Shown piece by piece: positions 33,870-42,857 of a stretch of 64,000 bases of DNA (within the stretch, counting starts at the first letter, position 1; the number at the start of each line of letters is the position of its first letter). Under the pieces are notes generated by a model, which saw only the letters and a program-made list of their open reading frames with translations, was not told the DNA's origin and did not search any database. The stretch covers positions 1 through 64,000 of the forward strand of contig JBDHIS010000015.1 of NCBI GenBank assembly GCA_039587315.1. The letters are read 5' to 3'. Origin of the DNA: WVYX01 sp039587315. Lineage in GTDB: Bacteria > Gemmatimonadota > Gemmatimonadetes > Gemmatimonadales > GWC2-71-9. Both the position numbers and the translations under genes were made by a program.

Positions 33870-34520
33870 CTATCTCGCGTACTTGACGGAGCACCCGTAC
33901 GGCTGCGTCGTCGGCCTGCTCACTTCCTGCCCGTTCATCGCCTCTTCCAGCGCCGCAACCAGGTAGTTCGTCGCGCCTTCGATATCCGCGAGACGCGCGG
34001 TCGGCCGGTCGTCGATGGCCCCATTGTACAGCAGCACACCGTCGGGATCGATGACGATCATCTGAGGCGTGGTCTGCGCGCTGTAGAGGTGCCCGACGGT
34101 CCCCTCGGGATCGAGCAGCACTGCCTTGGCCGCGCTGTTCTTGGCTTTCGAGAGGGAGTTCATCTCGTCGGGCTCGTGGTATCCCTGCTTGCCCGGTGCC
34201 GATGACACGATCGCGAGCCATACTACGCCCTTCTCACCGTACTCGCGCTGCAGCCCCTGCATGTTCCCGCTGTTGTAGTGCTTGCCGACGTAAGGGCACT
34301 CGTAGTTGAGCCACTCGAGCACTACCCACCCGCCACGGTAGTCGGCCAGAGAATGCTCCTCCCCGTAGGTGTCCGGCAACGTGAACTCGGGGGCGGGCGC
34401 GCCGATCTCCCACGCCGCGTTCTGGGCCCGTGCCTCGGGAGCCGCCAGCCCCGCGGCCACCGCCAGGCAGAGCAGGGGCCCGCAAACGAGTCGTCGCTTC
34501 ATCGTATCCAGTCCTTTCAT
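33870..34520 (-). CDS. Exported thioredoxin-like (AhpC/TSA-type) redoxin
   Basis: A 216-residue protein with a signal peptide (residues 7-32, ending EARAQ) and a redoxin fold: GAPAPEFTLPDTYGEEHSL, WLNYECPYVGKHY (C75, a single active-site Cys in place of CxxC), then TPQMIVIDPDG. A second Cys lies five residues from the C-terminus (GCSVKYAR). This is the thioredoxin-like family with a lone N-terminal Cys, possibly a peroxidase or a client of the DsbD-like protein encoded just upstream. ATG 34520 overlaps the dsbD stop by one base (TGATG) and has GGAGGAG at 5 bases; ATG 34502 is an alternative. It is the last gene of the five-gene operon. Confidence 0.82.
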   Translation of the reverse strand: MKGLDTMKRRLVCGPLLCLAVAAGLAAPEARAQNAAWEIGAPAPEFTLPDTYGEEHSLADYRGGWVVLEWLNYECPYVGKHYNSGNMQGLQREYGEKGVVWLAIVSSAPGKQGYHEPDEMNSLSKAKNSAAKAVLLDPEGTVGHLYSAQTTPQMIVIDPDGVLLYNGAIDDRPTARLADIEGATNYLVAALEEAMNGQEVSRPTTQPYGCSVKYAR

Positions 34521-36643
34521 CAGATCTCCTCCAGCGCCTCGAGGAGAGTCTCCTTGGTCAGGATGGTCGGCAGAATGATGGGAGGCCGAGCCGCGTCGCC
34601 GGTGTAGAGCACGTACAGTGGTACTCCCGTCCGCCCGAACGCCTCGAGCGCCCGTGTGATCTCCGGATCCTGGCGCGTCCAATCGGCCTTGAGCAGGACG
34701 ACGCCCCGCTCGCGGAAGGCCTCCTCGATTGTCTCGGTTTCGAGCACGACCCGCTCGTTCACCTTGCACGTGAGGCACCACGCGGCGGTGAAGTCGATGA
34801 ACACGGGGCGTCCGCGGGCCTGCAGCTCGACGAGGCGGACCGTCGAGAAGGGTTGCCACGACTCGTCCGTCGGCGGGCCTGCCTGACTCTTGGTTCCTCT
34901 CAGCCCCACCGTCAGTGCCGCCATGACGACGATCGCCGCTGCAGCTCTGGATAGCGTGTAGCGGCGGCCCGACGCGGTAGATCGGGGCCAGCGCCACAGC
35001 ATCCACGCACCGAGCGCAACGAGCAGGAGGCCGGCCAACAGATACGCGGCACCGTCCACTCCCGTCTGTTGGCCGAACACCCACACCAGCCACAGCGCAG
35101 TCGCGAACAGCGGGAACGCCAGTACCTGCCTCAGCGTCTCCATCCACGCGCCCGGGCGCGGCAGTCGCCCGAGCAGCGTGGGTCGCATCGAGAGCAGCAC
35201 GTACGGCAGCGCCATCCCCACTCCGATCGCGCCGAAAATGAGCAGGGTGGGCAGAGGCGGCTGCGTGAGGGCAAACCCGAGTGCTGCGCCCATGAGCGGC
35301 GCTATACACGGTGTCGCCACGACGGTGGCCAGCACACCGGAGCCGAAGGAGGCACCGAGGCCACGGGACGGTCCCATCAATCCGCCGAGCCGCGTCAGCG
35401 AGGTTCCCACGTCGAACACGCCGAGCAGGCTCAGGCCCAGCACGAAGAACAGACCTGCCAGGAGTCCCACCACGGCGGGCGACTGTAGTTGGAAGCCCCA
35501 ACCGACGAGGGTGCCACTGGCCCGAATCACGAGGAGCGCCACGCCGAGCGCCAGGAACGACGCGACCACTCCGGCCGCGAACGCAGCTCCGTGCGCCCTG
35601 ACCCCCGCGCGGCTCGCGCCGCCCTGCTCCACGAATCCGAGCACCTTGATCGAGAGAACCGGAAACACGCAGGGCATGAGATTCAGGATGATCCCGCCGA
35701 GCAGCGCGAACAGGAGGGCGGTGACGAGCGTTGTGGGTGTACCCGCGACTGCGGGTCCGATCGTGACGGGCGCTCCCACGGACAGAGCCCGGTTGCCTTC
35801 GGCGGCCGGCCACGAAAGCCCGGGTGGTGCGAGGAGTACGCCGTCGAGGCTGGTCACGGGGCCGTGCAGGTACTCGGAAGCCGGGAGCGAGAGCCGCATC
35901 GAACGACCGTCGATGACCGCCGGCTGCGGCGCTGCGTGCGCGATCGTGCTCGCTCGGGAAGAGAAGAAGTAGGCGCCGTCGCCGTACTCGTCCAGCGACA
36001 CCGGCGCCGTGGCCTCCAACACGAACCCGGCGGCATCGCGCCAGGCTCGAAACTCCCAGCCCGCCGCTGCTGCCGGGATCCGGCTGCGTGACGCTCCGAT
36101 CGCCTGGCTCCAGCGGGGATCGTACTCGACTGGTCCCGCGGTCACCGGGAGCGTCAGTTCGAGCCCCGCCGTTGCCGGGAGACAGATTTCCTCGCACACG
36201 ACCCAGTCGGCGCGAGCCGCCAGAGTCACCGTCTCTGTTTCGATGTCATCGGGCGGCGTGACGTCCACCAACAGCAGGACCTCGTCGTCGTACCCGTAGC
36301 TCACCAAGGGGGGCGCCTCTACGCGGCGCGGATGCGGCCACTGGATGTCGCTGGCGGTGAAGCCCTCCGGAAGAGCCCAATCGATCGTAGTCGTGCCGCC
36401 GGCGTCTCCCGGGTTGCGCCAATAGGAGTGCCAGCCCTCATCCATCGTGAGCCGCAACGCCACCGAGAAGGTGCGGCCGGGTGCCACCGAGATGACTTCT
36501 GCTACCAGTTCGGCGTCGCTGTGCGGGCTCGCATCGTCCACGTCTTGTGAGCGCACCCCGGCGACGGGCAGGAAAGCCAGCAGCGCCGCAAGCAAGGCGG
36601 CGCTGACATGACGGGCTGACCTGCTCGTGCCGTCCGGCTTCAA
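34520..36643 (-). CDS. dsbD: DsbD-like thiol:disulfide interchange protein
   Basis: A 707-residue membrane protein that passes electrons from cytoplasmic thioredoxin to the periplasm. A signal peptide leads to an N-terminal DsbD-like domain (VSVALRLTMDEGWHSYWRNPGD; WVVCEEICLPA supplies a cysteine pair). Eight or so transmembrane helices follow, with the conserved cysteines in NLMPCVFPVL and VATPCIAPLMG, and a C-terminal thioredoxin domain with W-C623-L-T-C626. The start is taken as TTG 36643, which overlaps the tdh stop as TTGA behind GGGAG and gives a basic N-region before the signal helix. No ATG exists ahead of the signal peptide in a useful place, so the start is less certain. Confidence 0.88.
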   Translation of the reverse strand: MKPDGTSRSARHVSAALLAALLAFLPVAGVRSQDVDDASPHSDAELVAEVISVAPGRTFSVALRLTMDEGWHSYWRNPGDAGGTTTIDWALPEGFTASDIQWPHPRRVEAPPLVSYGYDDEVLLLVDVTPPDDIETETVTLAARADWVVCEEICLPATAGLELTLPVTAGPVEYDPRWSQAIGASRSRIPAAAAGWEFRAWRDAAGFVLEATAPVSLDEYGDGAYFFSSRASTIAHAAPQPAVIDGRSMRLSLPASEYLHGPVTSLDGVLLAPPGLSWPAAEGNRALSVGAPVTIGPAVAGTPTTLVTALLFALLGGIILNLMPCVFPVLSIKVLGFVEQGGASRAGVRAHGAAFAAGVVASFLALGVALLVIRASGTLVGWGFQLQSPAVVGLLAGLFFVLGLSLLGVFDVGTSLTRLGGLMGPSRGLGASFGSGVLATVVATPCIAPLMGAALGFALTQPPLPTLLIFGAIGVGMALPYVLLSMRPTLLGRLPRPGAWMETLRQVLAFPLFATALWLVWVFGQQTGVDGAAYLLAGLLLVALGAWMLWRWPRSTASGRRYTLSRAAAAIVVMAALTVGLRGTKSQAGPPTDESWQPFSTVRLVELQARGRPVFIDFTAAWCLTCKVNERVVLETETIEEAFRERGVVLLKADWTRQDPEITRALEAFGRTGVPLYVLYTGDAARPPIILPTILTKETLLEALEEI

Positions 36644-37599
36644 CCGGCGACTCCCAACTTCCCGCGCAGCTGCACCAGCATGTCGCTGGTCATGCCCTCG
36701 AGATCGTATGAAGGAGACCAGCCCCACTCTTCGCGCGCCGCTGTGTCGTCGATCGAGTTGGGCCAGGAGTCCGCGATCGCCTGCCGCACCGGATCGACGG
36801 CATAGGAGATCGTGAAACCGGGGACGTGCTTAGCAATCTCCGCGGCGACCTCCTCGGGCGTGAAGTTCATCGCCGCCACGTTGAAGGCGTTGCGATGCTC
36901 TAGCCTCGAGGCGTCCGCCTCCATCAGTTCGATTGCCGCCTTCACGGCGTCAGGCATGTACATCATGTCGAGCCGGGTGTTCGGCTCGAGGAAGCTGCTG
37001 TAGCGGCCGTGCTCGATGGCGTCGTAGTAGATCTCCACCGCGTAATCGGTGGTGCCTCCCCCGGGCGGCGCGACATACGAGATGAGGCCCGGATAGCGCA
37101 GTCCCCGGCTGTCGACACCGAAGCGTGTGTTGTAGTAGTCACACAGCAGCTCACCAGCCACCTTGGTGACCCCGTACATCGTCGTGGGCCGCTGCAGCGT
37201 ATCCTGCGGTGTGTCGTCCTTCGGCGTGGACGGTCCAAAAGCGCCGATCGAGCTCGGAACGAACACGGCACAGCTGTTCTCTCGTGCCACTTCCAGCACC
37301 CGATACAGGCCGCCCATGTTGACGTCCCACGCTGCCTGGGGCCGCTCCTCCGCCACCGCGGACAATAAGCTCGCGAGGTGATAGATGGTGTCGGCCTCGA
37401 AGCGGCGCACCGCTTCCTGAATCTGCCGCTGCGAGGTGCAGTCCACGTGGTGGAACGGCCCGTTGGATAGCGCGGACCCGGCAGGTGGCATTCGGATGTC
37501 GGAAGCCACCACGTGGTCGGCGCCGTAGCGCTCCCGCAGCGCAGGCACCAACTCGGAGCCGATCTGACCGAGTGCACCGGTAACGAGGATTCGCTTCAA
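36640..37599 (-). CDS. tdh: SDR-type L-threonine 3-dehydrogenase
   Basis: A 319-residue NAD-dependent enzyme of the extended SDR (epimerase-like) fold. The dinucleotide motif is VTGALGQIGSELVP; Y-x3-K lies in YGVTKVAGEL. YPGLISYVAPPGGGTTDYAVEIYYDAI is the signature that separates SDR threonine dehydrogenases (as in Flavobacterium and Thermoplasma) from sugar epimerases. It oxidises threonine to 2-amino-3-oxobutyrate; a kbl partner is not in the window. It sits 8 bases after the CoA-transferase gene, within a transcript that also carries alanine dehydrogenase, which suggests amino-acid breakdown. Confidence 0.9.
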   Translation of the reverse strand: MKRILVTGALGQIGSELVPALRERYGADHVVASDIRMPPAGSALSNGPFHHVDCTSQRQIQEAVRRFEADTIYHLASLLSAVAEERPQAAWDVNMGGLYRVLEVARENSCAVFVPSSIGAFGPSTPKDDTPQDTLQRPTTMYGVTKVAGELLCDYYNTRFGVDSRGLRYPGLISYVAPPGGGTTDYAVEIYYDAIEHGRYSSFLEPNTRLDMMYMPDAVKAAIELMEADASRLEHRNAFNVAAMNFTPEEVAAEIAKHVPGFTISYAVDPVRQAIADSWPNSIDDTAAREEWGWSPSYDLEGMTSDMLVQLRGKLGVAG

Positions 37600-37607
37600 A
37601 TCCCCTC

Positions 37608-38906
37608 CTAGGGCAGGAGCTTGCGCTCTTTCGCCGCCCGCTCCAATTCCTCCCGGAACTTGGGCTCGGCGATCCCAATGAGAGCTTCCGCCCGCTCGCG
37701 AAGGTTCTTGCCGAAGAGGTTGGCCGCTCCGTGCTCGGTGACAACGTAGTGCACGTCCGCGCGACTCGTAACCACCCCGGCACCCTGCTTGAGGAACGGC
37801 ACGATGCGCGACATCTCGCCGCTCTTTGCGGTGGAGGGCAGCGCTATTATGGGCCGCCCGCCTTTCGAGTGAGCTGCGCCTCGGATGAAGTCCACCTGTC
37901 CGCCGAACCCCGAGTAGATGTAGGGTCCGATGGAGTCGGAGCAGACCTGTCCGGTGAGATCCACCTCGATCGCCGCGTTCACCGCCACCATGTTGTCGTT
38001 CTTGGCGACGACTTCCGGGTCGTTGACGTGGCTCACCGGATGCGCCTCGATGAAGGGGTTGTTGTCCAGATAGTCGTACAGCTCATCGCTCCCGAGCGCG
38101 AAGGTGATCACCACCTTGCCGGGATGGAGGTTCTTCCTGGTGCCGGTCACGACCCCACGCTGGATGGCGCGCATCGCGCCGTCCGAGATCATCTCGGTGT
38201 GGATGCCGAGCTCGAGGCCTTCCTCCATTGCCTCGTAAACGGAATCCGGAATTCCGCCGATGCCCATCTGCACGGTGGAGCCGGGCGTGATGAGTCGCAG
38301 CACTCCCTTGGCGATTGCCTTCTCGACGTCGGTCGCGGGGTTCGGTACGAGGTTGGGCAACGGTTCCGAGACCTCGACGACGGCGTCTACCCGATTCACG
38401 TGCAGGAAGGTGTCGCCCAACACACGGGGCATCTTCTCGTTTACCTGAACGACCACCGTCTTGGCCACCTGGCACGCCGCTATCGATGCAAGGGTCTCGA
38501 CCCCGAGGCTCATGAATCCGTGCTCGTCGGGCGGCGACGTCTGCACGATGGCTACGTCGAGCGGTACGATCCCCTCCTGGAACAGTCGCGGAATCTGGTG
38601 CAGGAAGATCGGCACGTAGTCCGCCCGCCCGTCGTTCACCGCCTTGCGGTCGGCCGGCCCCACGAACAGTGAGTTGTGGCGGAAGTGACCCTCCATGCCC
38701 GGTGCGGAAAGCGGGTCGTCCCCGATCAACAGGACGTGGTTGAGCTGCACGTTCTCCAGCTCATCGCGCCGCTCGGCCAGCGCCCGCACCAGAGTCTGGG
38801 GAATCGCGGCGTTGCCGGCGTAGTACACCCGGTCGCCGCTCTCGACAAGTCGCATGGCTTCCGCCGGCGACTTGAGTTTGGACTTGTAGTCGTCGAGCCA
38901 GTTCAT
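37608..38906 (-). CDS. Acetyl-CoA hydrolase/transferase family, 4-hydroxybutyrate CoA-transferase-like
   Basis: A 432-residue family I CoA-transferase. GDRVYYAGNAAIPQTLVRAL, GMGIGGIPD-like MGIGGIPDSV (glycine motif), EVDLTGQVCSDSIGP with the candidate catalytic Glu, SGFGGQVDFIRGAAHSKGGRPI and VTEHGAANLFGKNLRERAEAL are the diagnostic blocks of Cat2/AbfT relatives. It should move CoA between acetyl-CoA and a carboxylate such as 4-hydroxybutyrate, butyrate or succinate. Its ATG overlaps the alanine dehydrogenase stop (ATGA). A role in making acetate or using a fermentation acid fits the operon, but the acid is unknown. Confidence 0.88.
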   Translation of the reverse strand: MNWLDDYKSKLKSPAEAMRLVESGDRVYYAGNAAIPQTLVRALAERRDELENVQLNHVLLIGDDPLSAPGMEGHFRHNSLFVGPADRKAVNDGRADYVPIFLHQIPRLFQEGIVPLDVAIVQTSPPDEHGFMSLGVETLASIAACQVAKTVVVQVNEKMPRVLGDTFLHVNRVDAVVEVSEPLPNLVPNPATDVEKAIAKGVLRLITPGSTVQMGIGGIPDSVYEAMEEGLELGIHTEMISDGAMRAIQRGVVTGTRKNLHPGKVVITFALGSDELYDYLDNNPFIEAHPVSHVNDPEVVAKNDNMVAVNAAIEVDLTGQVCSDSIGPYIYSGFGGQVDFIRGAAHSKGGRPIIALPSTAKSGEMSRIVPFLKQGAGVVTSRADVHYVVTEHGAANLFGKNLRERAEALIGIAEPKFREELERAAKERKLLP

Positions 38907-40033
38907 GAACGCCCCTTCCCGGCCATCAGGTCGTTGAGGGGCGTGGCAGGCACGTCCATGATGGCGGCGAGTTGCTCGTTCACCAGCTCGCCCTTGTACA
39001 GGTAGAGACCTGTCGCCAAGCCGGGATTGCTGCGCAGCGCCGCCTCCAGACCGTTGTCGGTCATGTCGCGCACGGGGGCGAGCACGGCGTCGGACAACGC
39101 GCGCGACGCGGTGCGTGCCGTGTTCGCGGTCATGTTGGGGACGCAGTAGTGCACTACGTCGTGCATGATGTACGTGGGGTCGTCGAGAGTCGTCGGCCGG
39201 CTCGTCTCGACGCAGCCGCCCTGGTCTATCGAGAGGTCCAGAATCACGCTGCCCGTGCGCATCGTGCGCACCATGTCTTCGGTGATCAGGTAGGGCGCCC
39301 GCGCTCCGGGGATCAGGATGGCGCCGATCACGACGTCGGCGATCGCCGTGTACTGCTCCAGCCGCTGCGGTGCGGGCACCTGCGTTACGACCCCCGGCAG
39401 GTCGCGTGACAGGGCGCGCAGCTTCCCGAGGTCGTCGTCCAGCACTATCACGTGCGCACCGATCGCGGCGGCTCGACGTGCCGCGGTGCGTCCCACCGTG
39501 CCGGCGCCCAGAATCAGCACCGTCGGCGGAGCGATCCCCGGTACCGTGCCGAGGAGTATTCCACGGCCGCCCACCTCGTTCTGCAGGTAGTGCGCCGCGA
39601 TGTAGACCGCCATTTGCCCGGCCATCTCACTGAATGGTAGAAGCAGCGTCCGGCGTCCTTGCTCGTCCTGCACGAGCTCGTAGCCGATGACGGTGACGTC
39701 GAGTGCCTGGAGTTGCTCCACGACCAGGCGCGGTGCCACGGCCAGGTGGTGGAAAGCGCAGATGACGGAGCCGGGCCTCACCAGCTCCAGCTCCTCCGGG
39801 GACAGTGTCCCCACGCGGCACACGAGGTCGGCACGCTTGTAGGCCTCTTCGCAGTTGTACACGATCTGCGCGCCGGCGTCCTCGTATTCGCGGTCGCTGA
39901 AGAGAGCCTCGAGTCCGGCGTCCTTTTCCACGACGACCGAATGTCCCTTGCGCGTGAGGCGTGCCACGCCGTAGGGCGTGAGGCCCACGCGATGCTCGTG
40001 TCTGTGCGTCTCCCGGGGAACGCCGATGATCAT
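38903..40033 (-). CDS. ald: Alanine dehydrogenase
   Basis: A 376-residue NAD-dependent enzyme that interconverts L-alanine with pyruvate and ammonium. The start MIIGVPRETHRHEHRVGLTP has the expected Arg of the substrate site. KRADLVCRVGTLSPEEL and SVICAFHHLA follow. The Rossmann motif is LILGAGTVGRTAARRAA, and VILDLSIDQGGCVETSRPT is the family block. GGAGGAGC precedes the ATG. It is the first gene of ald-CoA transferase-tdh-dsbD-redoxin. The 149-base gap shared with the divergent MDR dehydrogenase gene should hold promoters for both directions; I see no clear -35/-10 pair in it. Confidence 0.93.
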   Translation of the reverse strand: MIIGVPRETHRHEHRVGLTPYGVARLTRKGHSVVVEKDAGLEALFSDREYEDAGAQIVYNCEEAYKRADLVCRVGTLSPEELELVRPGSVICAFHHLAVAPRLVVEQLQALDVTVIGYELVQDEQGRRTLLLPFSEMAGQMAVYIAAHYLQNEVGGRGILLGTVPGIAPPTVLILGAGTVGRTAARRAAAIGAHVIVLDDDLGKLRALSRDLPGVVTQVPAPQRLEQYTAIADVVIGAILIPGARAPYLITEDMVRTMRTGSVILDLSIDQGGCVETSRPTTLDDPTYIMHDVVHYCVPNMTANTARTASRALSDAVLAPVRDMTDNGLEAALRSNPGLATGLYLYKGELVNEQLAAIMDVPATPLNDLMAGKGRS

Positions 40034-40182
40034 TGCTCCTCCTCCGCAGCCCGCCTCGCGACCCGGCGGTGTGCACGGTCTCCCGTGCGTGGCTTGACCC
40101 GCCCGTCCCGGCGCCGGATGTTCAGGGCGCCGCTCGCGACTGTGCGACGGGGAATCGTCAGTTCCGGAACCATGCCTAACGT

Positions 40183-41430
40183 ATGAAAGCTGTCACGTTC
40201 ACGTTCTCGATCCCGCGCTATCTGCTGGGGAGCGCCCTGGGCGGTGTCTCGGACGCGGTCGTGTTCGGCGGGCCCAGTGCCATCTCGCTCTCCCGGCTGC
40301 CCAACCCGGAGCTCCCCGGTGACCGCTGGGTGAGCCTCGAAGTGATTGCGGGCGGCATATGCGGCACCGACGTTGGCAACCTCGTCTACAGCGCCAGCCC
40401 CATTCTGGAGCCGTTCGCGTCGTTCCCGGCCGTTATGGGCCACGAGATTCTGGCCCGGGTCTTGGACGTGGGGCCCGCTGTCAGCGGGCTGCGCTCGGGG
40501 CAACGGGTGGCGGTCGACCCGATCGTATCGTGCGCGGTGCGGGAGTATCCCGAGAGCGAATGGTGCCCGCCCTGCGCGGGAGGCTACCCCGCCGCCTGTG
40601 CGCGCTCCGGCGAGGCCGGCGCCGTACACGTCGGCGGGCGTCCGCTGGCTCGGGGGATCACCGTCGGATACCACAGGGATCTTCCCGGTGGTTGGGGCGA
40701 ACGCCTGATCGCCCACGAGTCCCAGATACATGCGGTTCCCGAATCCCTGGACGACACGACCGCGTCGCTGACCGAGCCGCTGGCGGTGGCCACGCACGCC
40801 GTGCTGCGATCGAAGGTGGAGCCAAAGGAGCGGGTGCTCGTTCTCGGGAGCGGGAGCATCGCTCTCTCTACCGTTTGGGCGCTCAGGGCTCTGGGACACG
40901 AGGGAGACCTCGTAGCCCAGGTCAAGCGGCCCAAAGAGGTCGAAATCGCAAGGCGCCTGGGTGCAAGCGCCGTGGTCACGCCCGGAGCTGCGGCACGTGA
41001 GGCTCTGCTCCGAACGGGAGCGCGTGCGTACAAACCGCCGGTCGGTCCCGAAGTGTATGCGGGCGGCGGCTTCTCGCTGATCTTCGATTGCGTGGGGAAC
41101 CGGCCGAGTCTCGATCAGTCGCTGCGGTTCGCATCGCCCAGAGGGCGCGTCGTGATGCTGGGCTGCGCGGCGGTGGTGCGGCGCCTGGATCTCACGCTCG
41201 TCTGGGCGCACGAGCTGGCGGTGCAGGGCTCCCTCGGCTACGGGCGTGAGCTGTGGGAAGGGGAATCCCTCCACACCTTCGACGTAGTGTTCCGTCTGCT
41301 CGCCGGCTCCGGCGCCCGGATCGCCGATCTGGTGACCCACAACTACCCCCTCACCCAATACCGCACCGCGCTGTCCACCGCCCGCCATCACGGAAAGAGC
41401 GGTGCAATCAAGGTCTTGCTGACGCCCTAG
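40183..41430 (+). CDS. Zinc-dependent medium-chain alcohol/polyol dehydrogenase
   Basis: A 415-residue MDR enzyme. Catalytic zinc ligands are suggested by GGICGTDVGN (Cys) and MGHEILARVLDVG (His-Glu). The structural-zinc lobe is altered: only CPPCAGGYPAACA supplies three closely spaced cysteines. The cofactor motif is LVLGSGSIALSTVWAL. A 40-residue N-terminal stretch before the catalytic domain (FTFSIPRYLLGSALG) is unusual. The substrate is unknown. Its stop overlaps the stop of the convergent oxidoreductase gene (41427), and it is divergent from ald. The GTATG start context lacks a clear Shine-Dalgarno, so a short leader is likely. Confidence 0.8.
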   Translation: MKAVTFTFSIPRYLLGSALGGVSDAVVFGGPSAISLSRLPNPELPGDRWVSLEVIAGGICGTDVGNLVYSASPILEPFASFPAVMGHEILARVLDVGPAVSGLRSGQRVAVDPIVSCAVREYPESEWCPPCAGGYPAACARSGEAGAVHVGGRPLARGITVGYHRDLPGGWGERLIAHESQIHAVPESLDDTTASLTEPLAVATHAVLRSKVEPKERVLVLGSGSIALSTVWALRALGHEGDLVAQVKRPKEVEIARRLGASAVVTPGAAAREALLRTGARAYKPPVGPEVYAGGGFSLIFDCVGNRPSLDQSLRFASPRGRVVMLGCAAVVRRLDLTLVWAHELAVQGSLGYGRELWEGESLHTFDVVFRLLAGSGARIADLVTHNYPLTQYRTALSTARHHGKSGAIKVLLTP

Positions 41431-42857
41431 ACGGCGCTCGTCGCCTCCTTGTAGGCGTTGATCCCTTCCGCGAAAGCGGCCTCGTTGATCTCCAGCAGAG
41501 CGCAGTTCTTCTGCAATGCGTCGCGCATGGTCGCAACGAAACTCTGCTCGGGAAACAGCTCGGTGGCGGCCTGCAGGGCTCCCAGCGCCGCGACGTTCTT
41601 GACCATGGTCTTGCCCAGATCCCGCGCGATCTGCGTGCAGGGGACGCCGACCATCTGGATGCTGGGATCCAACTCGGGCGGCTTGGGAATGACCGAGCTG
41701 TCGTAGATCACGATTCCGCCGGGCTGAACCTCCGGCCCGAACTTCTCGAGGCTCGGTGGGTTGAACGCGACCAGCACGTGCGGCTTCGGCGATGCCGGCG
41801 AGAGGACTTCCTGTGTGGCGACGTGGACGTCAGCGTAGGACGTGCCGCCGCGCGACTCGGGCCCGTAGCTCGGGATGTGGGTTCCGTCGAAGCCCTCGTT
41901 GATCGCGGTCCGGGCGGTGACGAGCGCGATGGTCTGCGCGCCGTCTCCTCCGGCGCCGGCGAACTTGATGGCGATGTCGTCCTGGTGGATATGACTGGGG
42001 AAGGTGTTGCTGAAGCGCTGTGGCGGCTCAGCGGCTCCCCCGATCACACGGGCAACAACGTCGGGCTCGAAGCTCGGCGTTCCCAGGTCGAACCACGGCT
42101 CCACCTCCAGGTCCTTCTTTACCCCGAGGGGGAAGACGGGCACCATCTTCTCCTTGACCCACTGCTCCGCTTCCAGGGGTGTCACGTGCAGGTGCGTGGG
42201 ACACTCAGCGAGCACCTCGACGAACCCGAGTCCCTTGTTCTCGACCTGCAGCTGCAGCGCCTTCTTGATCGCCTTCTTGGCGCGAGTGCGTTGCTTGTTG
42301 TCATACAGCGCGACGCGTTCCACGTAGACCGGCGCATCCATCTGGGCTACCGTCTCAGCCATCCTCATTGGCTCACCGGTGATCCGGCCGCGCCCCGTGG
42401 GCGTCGTCGTGGTGCGCTGCCCGCTCAGGGTCGTGGGCGCCATCTGCCCACCGGTCATCCCGTAGATCGCGTTGTTCACGAAGATGAACGTCATGGGAAG
42501 CCCCATCGACGTGGCCTGCATGATCTCCGCCAGGCCGATCGATGCCAGGTCGCCGTCGCCCTGATAGCTCAGCACCACCGACTCCGGGTTGGCGACCTTG
42601 TGGCCCAGTGCGACGGCGGGCGCGCGCCCGTGCGCTGCCTGCGAGTTGCCGACGTCCAGGTAGTAGTACATGAAGACGGCACAGCCGACCGGTGAGATGG
42701 CGACGGTGCGATCCTGCACGCCCAGCTCGTCGATGGACTCGGCGATGTATTTGTGGATCAGGCCGTGGCCGCAGCCCGGGCAGTAGTGCGTCGACTGCCC
42801 CTTCAGGCCTTCGCCATGCGCGTGGCGATCGAATCGCCCGTAGAACACGCTATCCAT
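41427..42857 (-). CDS. 2-oxoacid:ferredoxin oxidoreductase, fused beta-gamma subunit
   Basis: A 476-residue protein. The N-terminal TPP-binding β-domain (about residues 1-290) has C26 and C29 in HYCPGCGHG, and GDGDLASIGLAEI with VNNAIYGMTGGQM for ThDP/Mg binding. The C-terminal γ-domain (about 300-476) has FAGAGGDGAQTIALVTARTA and SYGPESRGGTSYADV. With the δα partner upstream, it should decarboxylate a 2-oxoacid to the acyl-CoA and reduce ferredoxin, or run in reverse as a carboxylase. The overall likeness is to 2-oxoglutarate/branched-chain (Kor/Vor) enzymes more than pyruvate enzymes. It overlaps the δα gene by 8 bases. Confidence 0.88.
   Translation of the reverse strand: MDSVFYGRFDRHAHGEGLKGQSTHYCPGCGHGLIHKYIAESIDELGVQDRTVAISPVGCAVFMYYYLDVGNSQAAHGRAPAVALGHKVANPESVVLSYQGDGDLASIGLAEIMQATSMGLPMTFIFVNNAIYGMTGGQMAPTTLSGQRTTTTPTGRGRITGEPMRMAETVAQMDAPVYVERVALYDNKQRTRAKKAIKKALQLQVENKGLGFVEVLAECPTHLHVTPLEAEQWVKEKMVPVFPLGVKKDLEVEPWFDLGTPSFEPDVVARVIGGAAEPPQRFSNTFPSHIHQDDIAIKFAGAGGDGAQTIALVTARTAINEGFDGTHIPSYGPESRGGTSYADVHVATQEVLSPASPKPHVLVAFNPPSLEKFGPEVQPGGIVIYDSSVIPKPPELDPSIQMVGVPCTQIARDLGKTMVKNVAALGALQAATELFPEQSFVATMRDALQKNCALLEINEAAFAEGINAYKEATSAV

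Noticed and set aside
34521..36197. Upstream extension of the redoxin frame by 559 codons
   Set aside because: It is an out-of-frame shadow of dsbD; the signal peptide of the redoxin starts at about 34502-34520.
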